64,000 nucleotides of DNA. It comes from Paraburkholderia sp. NMBU_R16 (lineage in GTDB: Bacteria > Pseudomonadota > Gammaproteobacteria > Burkholderiales > Burkholderiaceae). This document shows positions 36,860 to 45,150 of the stretch, one piece after another. Below the pieces are notes generated by a model. It was not told the origin of the DNA. It saw only the letters and a list, made by a program, of their open reading frames with translations, and made no database searches. The translations under genes and the position numbers were made by a program. The stretch is from the NCBI RefSeq assembly GCF_013282575.1, contig NZ_JAAAYE010000019.1, positions 1 through 64,000 of the forward strand. Reading direction: 5' to 3'. Within the stretch, counting starts at the first letter, position 1. Every line of letters begins with the position of its first letter.

Positions 36860-36887
36860 ATTTCGGGACTTACCCGAGTCCCGAAAT
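36860..36887. promoter_or_regulatory. Palindromic operator between sauS and sauR
   Basis: ATTTCGGGACT (36860-36870) and AGTCCCGAAAT (36877-36887) form a perfect 11-bp inverted repeat around TACCCG. It lies midway between the divergent sauS and sauR genes, as expected for an IclR-type operator. Similar half sites occur upstream of the MHS transporter (39171-39179, ATTTCGGGA; 39264-39272, TTCCGAAAT). Confidence 0.75.
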
Positions 36888-36944
36888 CCGCCCGAATCGA
36901 TACACAATGAGGACTACAGCGGGTGGTAGAACCGGGGAGAGGCG

Positions 36945-37709
36945 ATGTCGGCGTCGAATCAGTCGAATGCGGCGGCAGTCCGAGCGTTTCGCGTGCTGGA
37001 AACGTTGGCGGCGGCTGGCCGCCCGCTATCGATGATGGAGCTCGCGAGCACGCTCGATTTACCGAAGCAGACGATGCACCGCATCCTCGTGCAGTTGAGC
37101 GACGCGTGGCTGATTACGCGCGGCGCCGGCGACAAGCGCTACGAATGTTCGCCGCGCGTGCGGATGCTGGCCGTCAACGTGCTCATGCATGCGGGCCCCG
37201 CTGCGGCGCGTCATGTCTTGCTCGAACAGCTCGTCGAAAAAATCGGCGAGACCTGTAATCTGACCATGCTGTCGGGCAACGACGTCATCTATCTCGATCG
37301 CGTCGAAACGGAATGGCCGCTGCGCGTGCATTTGCAGCCAGGGTCGCATGTTCCGCTGCACTGCTCGGCCAGCGGCAAGCTTCTGATCAGCTTTTTGCCG
37401 AAAGATCGACGCGACCGCGTGATCGAAACGCTGCCGCTGCGTCCCTATTCCGAGCGCACCATCACGAACCGCGAGACGCTACGCAAGGAACTCGCGATCA
37501 CGCGTCGCCGTCGATTGGCCATCAACAATCAGGAACACCTGCAAGGGCTGATCGCGATCGCGGTGCCGGTCATGCTGGACCGCAATCGCGCCTGCGCGGC
37601 GATTGCGGTCCAGGCGCCCGTGGGACGATTGACGCTCGAAGACCTGCTGCGATTCGAGCCGGACCTGCGGCACGCGGCCGAAGAGACGGCTAAAACGTTT
37701 AGTGCGTGA
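36945..37709 (+). CDS. sauR: IclR-family regulator SauR
   Basis: A 254-residue IclR regulator. The winged helix is at about 8-65 (AFRVLETLAAAGRPLSMMEL, LDLPKQTMHRILVQL). The effector domain has GETCNLTMLSGNDVIYLDRV and PLHCSASGKLLISFLP. It is divergent from sauSTU exactly as sauR is in Cupriavidus necator, so it should control sulfoacetate use. GGGGAGAGGCG precedes the ATG. It resembles the other IclR protein of the island (19786) in layout but differs in the recognition helix. The perfect palindrome at 36860-36887 is its probable binding site. Confidence 0.9.
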   Translation: MSASNQSNAAAVRAFRVLETLAAAGRPLSMMELASTLDLPKQTMHRILVQLSDAWLITRGAGDKRYECSPRVRMLAVNVLMHAGPAAARHVLLEQLVEKIGETCNLTMLSGNDVIYLDRVETEWPLRVHLQPGSHVPLHCSASGKLLISFLPKDRRDRVIETLPLRPYSERTITNRETLRKELAITRRRRLAINNQEHLQGLIAIAVPVMLDRNRACAAIAVQAPVGRLTLEDLLRFEPDLRHAAEETAKTFSA

Positions 37710-37788
37710 AGTACGGATGCGCGGCAACCGCAGCATCGCTCGTTATGGCGGGCCGAGGTGTCGTCTTCTGCTTCCCATCACAGCGCGC

Positions 37789-39123
37789 TCAGGGTGCACT
37801 GACGGCGGGCCGTTCGCGAGGCGATACGCGTTGCCGCCCGCGCGCACGGTCCATCGCCCGCGCCGACCATGCGGAGACCAGTGCGGAAAACAGCACGTAG
37901 GCGCAGACGGTCCACCATTTGCCGCCACTCGTCTTCCATAGGGCGGTGGCGATGATCGGCGTGAGACCGCTCGCGAAAATTCCCGAGAATTGATAGACGA
38001 AAGAGATGCCTGTATAGCGGACACTCGCATCGAACAGATCCGCAAATAGCGCCGCCTCGGGGCCATATACCATCGCGTAGAAGATGCCGAACGGGATTAC
38101 GATCGCGAGCCAGATCAGCAGCGTATTGCCCGGGTGGCTTTCGATCAGCCAGAACGCCGGATAGACCGATATGCCGCACAGCAATGAGCCCCACTTGAAG
38201 ACACGTGCACGCCCGGCGCGGTCGGCGAGACTGCCGAACAACGGAATGAAGAAGCACATGACGAACGCGGCCATCATCACGCCGAGCAGCGCGTCCGTGC
38301 GATCCATCTTGATGTGTTGCGTCAGGTAACCGATCGAAAAGACAGCAAAGACATTGAAGAAGACGCCGTCGATATAGCGCGCTCCCATCCCGAGCAACAG
38401 TTCACGTCGATAATTGGCGAACATTTCGACGAACGGCAGCCGCACTGCGCAACGGCCGCGCTTGAGCGCGGCGAATTCGGGCGTTTCCATCACGTTCAGA
38501 CGAATGTAGAGCCCGATCAAGACGAGCACGAGCGAAGCGCCGAACGCGACGCGCCAGCCCCACGCGAAAAACGCCTGCTCCGAGAGCAGATGCGACACGG
38601 CCGCCACCATCCCCGACGCGAGACACAGGCCGATCGACAGCCCGACCTGCGGCAGGCTGGCGTACAGTCCGCGCCGATGCGGCGGCGCATACTCGTACGC
38701 CATCAGCACCGCGCCACCCCATTCGCCGCCGAGGCCGATGCCCTGGAGCACGCGCAACGACAACAGCAGGATCGGCGCCCAAATCCCGATCTGCGCGTAC
38801 GTCGGCACGAAGGCGACGCCCACGGTCGAGACGCCCATGATGAATAGCGACAGAATCAGTGCTGATTTACGGCCGATGCGATCGCCGAAGTGACCGAACA
38901 CAACCCCGCCGACAGGACGCGTCACGAACCCGACGGCGAACGTCGAATAAGCGAGCATGATTGAAACGAGCGGGTCGTTCGCCGGAAAGTAGAGCTTATT
39001 GAAGACAATGCCGGCCACTACGCCATACAGGAAGAAGTCGTACCATTCGACCGTCGCGCCAACGACACTGGCCAATGCGACGCGGCGAACCATGCGTGAA
39101 TCGATGTTTGGCTGGGATGACAT
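37789..39123 (-). CDS. MHS-family (MFS) transporter
   Basis: A 444-residue metabolite:proton symporter of the MHS family (KgtP/ProP/ShiA type) with about 12 helices. VVGATVEWYDFFLYGVVAGIVF, GGVVFGHFGDRIGRKSAL and GEWGGAVLMAYEYAPPHRRG are family motifs. It converges with sauR and reads toward it, so it has its own promoter; SauR-like half sites lie upstream. It may import a carboxylate or sulfonate such as isethionate or sulfoacetate; the substrate cannot be decided from sequence. The ATG at 39123 has GGAGGAGAG upstream. Confidence 0.88.
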   Translation of the reverse strand: MSSQPNIDSRMVRRVALASVVGATVEWYDFFLYGVVAGIVFNKLYFPANDPLVSIMLAYSTFAVGFVTRPVGGVVFGHFGDRIGRKSALILSLFIMGVSTVGVAFVPTYAQIGIWAPILLLSLRVLQGIGLGGEWGGAVLMAYEYAPPHRRGLYASLPQVGLSIGLCLASGMVAAVSHLLSEQAFFAWGWRVAFGASLVLVLIGLYIRLNVMETPEFAALKRGRCAVRLPFVEMFANYRRELLLGMGARYIDGVFFNVFAVFSIGYLTQHIKMDRTDALLGVMMAAFVMCFFIPLFGSLADRAGRARVFKWGSLLCGISVYPAFWLIESHPGNTLLIWLAIVIPFGIFYAMVYGPEAALFADLFDASVRYTGISFVYQFSGIFASGLTPIIATALWKTSGGKWWTVCAYVLFSALVSAWSARAMDRARGRQRVSPRERPAVSAP

Positions 39124-39469
39124 GAAACGGCTCTCCTCCAGTGAATACCCGTGCGCGCTTGCGATCGGGGATTTCGGGAGCCCCTGGCGTCTCCTCCGGG
39201 GCATATCGTGCCGTGCCGGGTTCCTCGGATCCGCCAGGACAGGGCACTTGTTTCTATTTACTGTTCCGAAATCGGTGCTTCAAGCGAATTTGGACGGCGA
39301 AAACCGTTCTGGGACAAAACGAAGAATTTCGTTTCAATTCCCCGCTGAAAAACGACGCCATCCGATCGAGCGTGCGGTGTCTGCGCCGACGCGCAACGCC
39401 CTTGAAACGATGGATCCGAAGCGCCTCCTCCAGCGTCGGGTGGCCGCCGATCTGCTTGGCGAGCAGCAG
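39124..39469. other. Non-coding gap at the right edge of the sulfonate island
   Basis: This 346-bp stretch holds the MHS transporter promoter region with the ATTTCGGGA and TTCCGAAAT half sites. A short open frame (about 27 codons, MDPKRLLQRR...) ends at the repeat. No gene is supported. Confidence 0.4.
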
Positions 39470-39747
39470 GTCAACCACGGAAAGGAGACTTAGGATGAAA
39501 TCGGTGGTGGGGATTGCCTTCATCGCACTTTTAGCGCGGCTGCGATCGCCGCCACGTCCATGGGATCCTACTCAAGCAACGGCAGCGATCAGCGGGACGC
39601 TTGCCGTTCCGCAATCGCTGCGGCGGAGCGGGACAGGGTCAATTGGCTATCGAAGGGATGGACCTTCGCAGGGACCTCGAGCTGCACCTTCTCCGGAAGT
39701 GGAACAAGCTGGACCTGCTCAGTCAACGCGACGTATTTCCGCCGATA
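39470..39747 (+). repeat. Right copy of the 279-bp direct repeat
   Basis: This is the partner of 9154-9432 in the same orientation. It is one base shorter: a T present at about 9213 in the left copy is missing near 39528. The two copies enclose all sulfonate genes. Confidence 0.9.
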
Positions 39748-39748
39748 A
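39495..39748 (+). pseudogene. Frameshifted copy of the small secreted protein gene
   Basis: This copy keeps the GGAAAGGAGA ribosome binding site and an ATG, but a one-base deletion (CGCACTTTT against CGCTACTTTT in the left copy) breaks the signal peptide after about 11 codons. The rest is readable only in the next frame, ending NATYFRR. One Cys of the mature part has become Phe (TFSGSG). It is therefore a decaying paralogue of 9179-9433. Confidence 0.85.
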
Positions 39749-39936
39749 ACGCAGAGCGAGCGCTCGCTGCAAGTCCCGACCTGGAGCGGTATGCGGGTGT
39801 TCGCGTTGCTTGGCCGCCTCCCCGATGACAGCCGGCCGGGTTCGGCCATGAACGGCCGGTCGACACCGTCGCGTAGATCGTCGACAATCAACACACTCGC
39901 GAACCGAGATTCGCTCCGCATCCGTCTAGGCACAAC

Positions 39937-40344
39937 ATGCGAAATGACCTAAACCGCGCAGCTTACTGGATTGCGTTCACCCTCGAACGCTGCCAGTTTC
40001 CGAATCGCGATGCGCTCGCGGCGCAATTCGCGAATGCTGAAATCGGCGAGCTTTGTCAATGCGGGTGCAACAGTTTCGCGCTATCAATGGCTGCGCCCGA
40101 CGGCGTGCCTAGAATATCTACGAGCGGACACGGTTACGGTCTGGTGTTTGAAGCTGACTTTCGGGACCTTAGCGAACCGGACGAGTCACGATCGCTTGAA
40201 ATTCTTTTGTTCGCCGATGATTCGGGTCATTTGAACTACGTTGAGATCGACTACTGCGGAAACGGACTACCAATCCCCGAGCGCATGAACCTCGAGTCGG
40301 CTCCCTATCACCTTTTCGAAGGTGACACGCTGATCCGCGCATAG
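39937..40344 (+). CDS. Hypothetical protein (135 aa)
   Basis: A soluble protein of 135 residues, not recognised. It has an N-terminal helix (DLNRAAYWIAFTLERC), a Cys-rich GELCQCGCNSF motif near residue 40 and a beta-rich C-terminal half with SRSLEILLFADDSGHLNYVEIDY. The acidic, single-domain form resembles immunity-type proteins, but this is only an impression. The base composition is less GC-rich than the sulfonate genes, fitting the accessory character of this region. Confidence 0.6.
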   Translation: MRNDLNRAAYWIAFTLERCQFPNRDALAAQFANAEIGELCQCGCNSFALSMAAPDGVPRISTSGHGYGLVFEADFRDLSEPDESRSLEILLFADDSGHLNYVEIDYCGNGLPIPERMNLESAPYHLFEGDTLIRA

Positions 40345-40589
40345 ATCACGGGCGTGTCCCTTCAACGTACGTTCGTCGCGGCATGCCGACACACCGATGA
40401 TGTCCGCTCCGGAGAGCGTCGAGCGGCCTGAACGGGCGACGCGTGCCGTCCACCCGTCCAGGCGCGCCGCGACGGCATCGTCGGGCGGTGGTCGGCCAGT
40501 TGCTGTCGGTCGCTGATGTCGCCTTTCGGGCAGTATGGTTAAGCTACGATCCTCGGCCTATTCAATGTTAGCGTCCGCAAGGAGGACCA

Positions 40590-41303
40590 ATGACGACCTT
40601 GAGCATCGCCAATCGAGACATGCTTTATTCGCTATCGTGGTACATGTCCGCAAGACAGACTGCGCTGCGCGCCGCGCTCTCGTTCCGCACGCAGCTCTCC
40701 GTCACTGATCAGATGGACATGAGAGTTCACTACTCTGGCTACTTTTTGAATCTTCTGGCAGCGACCGAACTCTTCCGCGAAACGACTACGCTGCAGCCAA
40801 ACGACTTTGAAGCGCAGTTGTATTCGCGCTTCGTGTTTGATGGATTCCAGGACGGAGAGGCGAACTACTCCTACATCCGTGAACTGCGCAATGCGGTTGT
40901 TCACCGCGGGCTGGACATCACGTCTGCTGCACACATCGACGGCAACTTCCCGATGATCCTTGCGGAGCCGAAAGTTCAAAACCAGAAGAGGACAAAGACC
41001 TTCGTCGCCTTCGACAAATACTTGCTGCATGTCATCGCAAAGTGCGAATCGGTCGTTGGCTCGGTGATGCTTGATTGTTTGAACGTCGCAGGCATCTTTG
41101 AAGCCACCATTGATACAGAGGCTGCCGTTGCCGAGTACCGTGAAGCCATTGAACAGTCGCACGCCATGCCAGAAGGCGTCAAGACAATGGCCCTAGCAAC
41201 GGAATTCAAGCCTGAATGGGCTGTGGCCGCCCACAGCTCCGCAATGACTAAGCTGCGAGGAGCGTTGGCACCGTGCAATGCCACCACGCCATCCGCGCCT
41301 TAG
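40590..41303 (+). CDS. HEPN-like hypothetical protein
   Basis: A 237-residue mostly helical protein. Residues 97-106 read IRELRNAVVH, an R-x4-H motif (Arg100, His105) like the catalytic signature of HEPN RNases. AAGGAGG precedes the ATG. No nucleotidyltransferase (MNT) antitoxin, CRISPR or restriction gene is adjacent, so if it is a HEPN nuclease it is an orphan. Its GC content is lower than its neighbours, suggesting transfer. Function is not established; the HEPN reading rests on one motif and the helical character. Confidence 0.6.
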   Translation: MTTLSIANRDMLYSLSWYMSARQTALRAALSFRTQLSVTDQMDMRVHYSGYFLNLLAATELFRETTTLQPNDFEAQLYSRFVFDGFQDGEANYSYIRELRNAVVHRGLDITSAAHIDGNFPMILAEPKVQNQKRTKTFVAFDKYLLHVIAKCESVVGSVMLDCLNVAGIFEATIDTEAAVAEYREAIEQSHAMPEGVKTMALATEFKPEWAVAAHSSAMTKLRGALAPCNATTPSAP

Positions 41304-41416
41304 AACCGTCGATGAGCTCGAGAATGCGGGTTTTGGCGGTCGGAGCGATCTCGACCGCGGCCTATGCAGGATGTCAGCTTTCGGGCGGCGAGATTCGTAG
41401 CCTGGATGTCGCAGAT

Positions 41417-41437
41417 GGGTCGGACTTCGTCCGACCC
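41417..41437. other. Hairpin upstream of the recombinase pseudogene
   Basis: GGGTCGGA and TCCGACCC form a perfect 8-bp stem around CTTCG. It lies after the HEPN-like gene and may be its terminator or part of the recombinase leader; no U-tract follows. Confidence 0.4.
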
Positions 41438-41452
41438 TGAGCGGCTCAGACT

Positions 41453-41479
41453 GATTCTCCTTCCGTCGAAAGGAGAATC
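41453..41479 (+). promoter_or_regulatory. Hairpin masking the recombinase Shine-Dalgarno
   Basis: GATTCTCCTT (41453-41462) pairs perfectly with AAGGAGAATC (41470-41479) across a seven-base loop. The 3' arm is the Shine-Dalgarno sequence of the recombinase, so the RNA would hide its own ribosome binding site. Confidence 0.65.
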
Positions 41480-41482
41480 GTC

Positions 41483-42106
41483 ATGGAAGCCATTGGTGTA
41501 GGCAGCGCGCGGCGCGTGCCATGGAACAAGGGAAAACTGACAGGCCAGAAGCCACCACTTAAGCTTAGAGAGATCTGGGCGATTCGTATCCGCTTACAGC
41601 TCGCCGGAAAGACGCGAGACCTGGCACTGTTCAACCTTGCGATCGACAGCAAGCTATGAGCGTGCGATCTCACGCGGTTGCGAGTCTCGGACATGTGCCT
41701 GGGCTCGCGCGTCGCGGCGCGGGCGACGATCATGCAGCAGAAGACGCAGCGGCCGGTGCAGTTCGAGATCACCGAGCAGACACGTACGAGCGTGGAGGCG
41801 TGGATGCAAGCCGCCGCGCTTTCGGGTGGCGACTATCTGTTTCCGAGTCGCATCCACGACTCACTGCACCTGTCGACCCGACAATACGCTCGACTCCATC
41901 GCTGGATAAGAGCGATCGGACTGGATGATGCAGCTTACGGAACGCATACGATGCGCCGGACCAAGGCTGCGCTGATTTACCGTCGCACGAAAAATCTGAG
42001 GGCAGTACAGTTACTGCTCGGACACACGAAGCTGGAGAGCACGGTTCGATACCTTGGAATTGAGGTCGATGATGCGCTCGAGATGGCTGAGCAAACCGAC
42101 GTGTGA
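41483..42106 (+). pseudogene. Tyrosine recombinase with in-frame stop
   Basis: The frame encodes a short (about 207-residue) tyrosine recombinase: an N-terminal part from the ATG at 41483, then TGA at 41657-41659 in place of an expected CGA (SKL-stop-ACDLTRLRVSDM), and then the catalytic domain. HxxR (THTMR) is at about 155-158, LLGHTKLESTVRYL follows with His181 and Tyr190 as candidates for the second His and the nucleophile. Unless the stop is read through, the protein is inactive. It lies about 1.7 kb outside the right repeat of the island. Confidence 0.85.
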
Positions 42107-42357
42107 GGGGACGTAGGCCGGACAGCGGCGGGTCGCTGCCCGGCCATGATGAGACGCTCGTCCGGCACATCGCCCGGACATTCATGCGGCGGCTCCGCGT
42201 CAGCAAACAGCCATTCGAGCGCCGAAGGCGGACGCCGCTTCACCGGGGTATCCGAACAAGTGAACGAGGGCTTCGCGTCAGCTCGTTATTCCTGCAATCC
42301 GATCCCAATTCTCCCTCGCGTGCTACGATGAAAAACCTCGGCGAGTGGAGGTAAGCA

Positions 42358-42597
42358 ATGGAGATGGACGAATTCCGGCCATATCGCGGTTACTTCTATC
42401 GGGTCTCTGCAAGTTTCGGGCAAGATGGTCAGTGGCGGGGCACGATTGATATTCTTCGGCGTCATTGGGACGGCGCCGCGGAGACAGTGATTTCGAAGAT
42501 GGACGTGCCTGGCAAGTTCCTCTCCGAGGAATTGGCCCTCGCGGCCTCGGATGCCTACTGCCACGTTATCATCGACGAGGCGAAATTTCAGGGGTAG
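42358..42597 (+). CDS. Small hypothetical protein (79 aa)
   Basis: A 79-residue protein starting MEMDEFRPYRGYFYRVSASF, with an antiparallel-strand-like N-terminal half and a C-terminal helix (EELALAASDAYCHVIIDEAKF). GGAGG precedes the ATG at normal distance. Not assigned; such short proteins are common in Burkholderia genomic islands. Confidence 0.6.
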   Translation: MEMDEFRPYRGYFYRVSASFGQDGQWRGTIDILRRHWDGAAETVISKMDVPGKFLSEELALAASDAYCHVIIDEAKFQG

Positions 42598-42903
42598 CTA
42601 GCTTCAAGACGCCCTCCTGAATTCGTTAGCCCAAGCGACCGATTCACGCCAAATTGCCTTGGCCCATCGATAAGCGTGCGGCCGCGGAAGCTCCCCTACT
42701 GACGAGTGTCACGCATACGGCGTGCCATAGAGGCGTGGCTAACTCCAGTAGAATCCTCGCGTACGCGTCCCGCCAGAGGGCGCCACCCACAAGCGCAAGC
42801 TGCGCAACGTCACGCTCGCCTATACTAGGCCAGGCGCCTGCGAGCCATTCTGCAAAATCTGTGCAGGCATGGTTCAGATCAATCGCTGCGCGACCTTCAC
42901 TGC
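42598..42903. other. Non-coding stretch before IS21-type end
   Basis: No supported gene. A 104-codon minus-strand frame (42958-42644) runs through here, but its first part is made of the insertion-sequence repeats. The remainder could be a fragment of a disrupted gene. Confidence 0.35.
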
Positions 42904-43018
42904 GTATTCCAGGCCAAAGCGAACGCGGATTCCAGAGCAAACCGAACGCGGTTTCCACGGAAAAACGAATGCTGATTCCACAGCAAACCGAACGCTCATT
43001 CCACGCGTAAGCGAACGG
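42904..43018. repeat. Five tandem 23-bp repeats of the IS21-type end
   Basis: Units begin at 42904, 42927, 42950, 42973 and 42996 with consensus NNATTCCANNNCAAACCGAACGC. Such multiple terminal repeats are known transposase-binding sites in IS21-family elements. Confidence 0.85.
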
Positions 43019-43084
43019 TAGGAAGGACGACGGCGACGCGGGATAACCATGGCACGCTGGACGATTTGGTCCGGGGTGCCGCGA

Positions 43085-43417
43085 ATGCCAAGAACAAGGT
43101 TATCCATGCGTCAGATAAAAGAGGCGCTGCGCCTGCGGTTTGTCTGCGAGCGTAGCCAAAGCGAAATCGCGCGCACGATCGGCGCGTCAAAGGCGACGGT
43201 CTGGGAGTATCTGGATCGAGCCAGACGGGCGCAACTGAGCTACGAACATGCGAGCGCGATGGACGACGCGGCGCTCGAGACACTGCTGTTTCCGCCGGCG
43301 CCGCCGTCGAACCGCGAGCGCCCGAAGCCCGACTGGCCGACGGTGCATCGCGAGTTGGGCAGGAAGGGCGTCACGCTCGATCTATTGTGGAACGAGTACA
43401 AGGCTCAGGAGCCAGAG
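43085..43417 (+). pseudogene. istA: IS21-family transposase IstA, N-terminal fragment
   Basis: The first 111 or so residues of IstA: MPRTRLSMRQIKEALRLRF, the helix-turn-helix SEIARTIGASKATVWEYLDRA, and LLWNEYKAQEPE. Homology ends there; the full protein is normally about 500 residues with a DDE domain, all lost. The frame runs on into the PEP synthase remnant in a different frame and is not functional. Confidence 0.85.
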
Positions 43418-44719
43418 GAGGGTCGGCCGGCAAAGTCTGCGTTATCGAAAGCCCGCGTGACATGGGACGTTTCGTCGACGGCGCCATCCTCGTTACCCAG
43501 ACAACGGACCCTGACTGGGTGCCCGTCATGAGGCGCGCCGCTGCCATCATCACCGACCAGGGCGGCCGCACCTCGCACGCCGCGATCGTCAGCCGCGAAC
43601 TCGGGCTCCCGGCCATCGTCGGGGCGGGCAATGGAACTCACCTGCTGCACGACGAGCAGGAAGTGACCGTGTCCTGTGCGGAAGGCCCAGAAGGATTCGT
43701 CTACGAAGGCATCGCCGATTTTGATGTCGAGGAGATCGATTTTGGCCGTATCCCGGCGACGCGCACCAAGGTCATGCTGAACCTCGCCAATCCGGCGGCG
43801 GCATTTCGGTGGTGGCGGATCCCGGCGGACGGCGTCGGGCTTGCACGAATGGAATTCGTAGTGAGCAACTATATAAAGGCTCATCCGATGGCCCTTGCAC
43901 GCTTCGAGGCGCTCAGGGACGAAGACGCAAAGCGGACCATTGAAGCGTTGACGGCGGGGTACGAAGACCGGACAGAGTATTTCGTCGATCGCCTCGCACG
44001 TGGATTAGGACGGATCGCCGCAGTCCAGTATCCGCACCCCGTAGTGGTTCGCATGAGCGACTTCAAGACCAACGAATACGCACATCTTATCGGTGGGGCG
44101 CAATGCGAGCCGAAGGAGGAGAACCCCATGCTTGGGTTCCGGGGGGCCTCACGGTACTACTCTTCCCGCTACCGGGAGGGATTCGCGCTCGAGTGCCAGG
44201 CCATTTGCCGCCTGCGCAACGAGATGGGCTTCAAGAATGTAGTCGTCATGATCCCGTTCTGTCGTTCACCAAACGAGGCGGACCGCGTGCTGGAGGTCAT
44301 GGCGGAAAACGGTATCCGGCGCGATGAAGCCGGCCTCGAGATCTACGTAATGTGCGAGATCCCGTCGAACGTGATTCTGGCGAAGGTTCGCGCAACGCTT
44401 CGACGGCTTTTCGATTGGAAGCAACGACCTGACGCAGTTGACGCTGGGCGTGGACCGCGACTCAGCGGATCTTGCGGAACTTTTCGATGAACAGGACGAT
44501 GCGGTCAAGTGGATGATCCAGAGCGTCATCACGGAGGCGCACAAGGCCGGCGCCGACGTCGGTTTGTGCGGGCAGGCGCCGAGCGATCACCCTGAGTTTG
44601 CCGCCTTCCTTGTCGGTTGCGGCATTGATTCGATATCGGTGAGTCCCGACAGCTTCATCGCGGTCAAGCGCCGCGTGGCTGACGCGGAGAAGGCCATGCC
44701 GAAGGCTCCGGCAACATAG
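43418..44719 (+). pseudogene. ppsA: PEP synthase remnant, N-terminally truncated and frameshifted
   Basis: This encodes the C-terminal half of phosphoenolpyruvate synthase. The phosphohistidine domain has GGRTSHAAIVSRELGLPAIVG and the PEP-binding barrel has MSDFKTNEYAHLIGG, ENPMLGFRGASRYYS and GLCGQAPSDHPEFAAFLV. The N-terminal ATP-binding half (about 390 residues) is missing at the IS21 junction. Near 44384 the frame shifts by one (FAQRFDGFSIGSNDLTQ is only readable in the next frame). Intact PpsA makes PEP from pyruvate and ATP; this copy cannot. Gain of low-oxygen-locus neighbours downstream is discussed in the findings. Confidence 0.88.
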
Positions 44720-44737
44720 ACGATGTGCTCTCGACAC

Positions 44738-45115
44738 TCAGCCGGAAATGAAACCTTCAATCTCCAAAGCCCAGATCAGGGTGCCCATGAAGCTGACGAA
44801 AGGCCCCCACAACCCAACCGCCGCCCTGGTTCGGCGATCCTCATGCACCCAATCCGGAACGGGCTCGCCAACCTGTCTATAGTGCTCCGGGTCAAGCCTG
44901 CTCAGCCCCGTTTCGCCCTCTATAATGTGGGTTCGGATGCCCTCTCGGATCACGCTGGCTCGCGACAGAAGCGTAATGCCGGCCGCCACGACCAGCGCAC
45001 CGCTACGGGAAAACCAAGTGAAGTCGTGGGCTGCGAGGCTGAGCGACAAGCCGCCAATGGCAACCAGTGTCGCAAGCCTTAGCATCGATTGGGTGTTCCC
45101 AAAAAAAGCGCGCAT
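44738..45115 (-). CDS. Hypothetical membrane protein (125 aa)
   Basis: A 125-residue protein with two N-terminal hydrophobic helices (LRLATLVAIGGLSLSLA and GALVVAAGITLLSRASVI), a hydrophilic middle with HIIEGETGLSRLDPEHYRQVG, and a C-terminal helix (GPFVSFMGTLIWALEIEGF). Not recognised. It follows the AI-2E-type transporter gene on the same strand after 35 bp, so the two may be co-transcribed from the FNR-box promoter at 46.4 kb. Confidence 0.65.
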   Translation of the reverse strand: MRAFFGNTQSMLRLATLVAIGGLSLSLAAHDFTWFSRSGALVVAAGITLLSRASVIREGIRTHIIEGETGLSRLDPEHYRQVGEPVPDWVHEDRRTRAAVGLWGPFVSFMGTLIWALEIEGFISG

Positions 45116-45150
45116 TTTGTTCCATCCTTCGTCCGACCCGGTCGCTGTCG

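Larger units (their letters stand above)
42904..43417 (+). mobile_element. Truncated IS21-family element
   Basis: The left end carries five in-register 23-bp repeats, followed by the start of an istA-type transposase gene. The element stops abruptly near 43417, where PEP synthase sequence begins. The rest of istA, istB and the right end are missing. Confidence 0.8.

Noticed and set aside
36945-37709. A catabolic role such as PcaR/KdgR for the second IclR gene
   Set aside because: Its divergent position to sauSTU matches the known sauR arrangement, which is more specific.
39124-42482. A tRNA gene as attachment site near the island edge
   Set aside because: I could not find a cloverleaf or a CCA-ended arm in the gaps near the right repeat and the recombinase.
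42644-42958. A 104-codon minus-strand frame
   Set aside because: Its N-terminal third is made of IS21 end repeats; the remaining part is not recognised and may only be a gene fragment.
42904-43018. Regular 23-bp repeats that might suggest a CRISPR array
   Set aside because: The units are contiguous without spacers and lie at the end of an IS21-type element ahead of istA.
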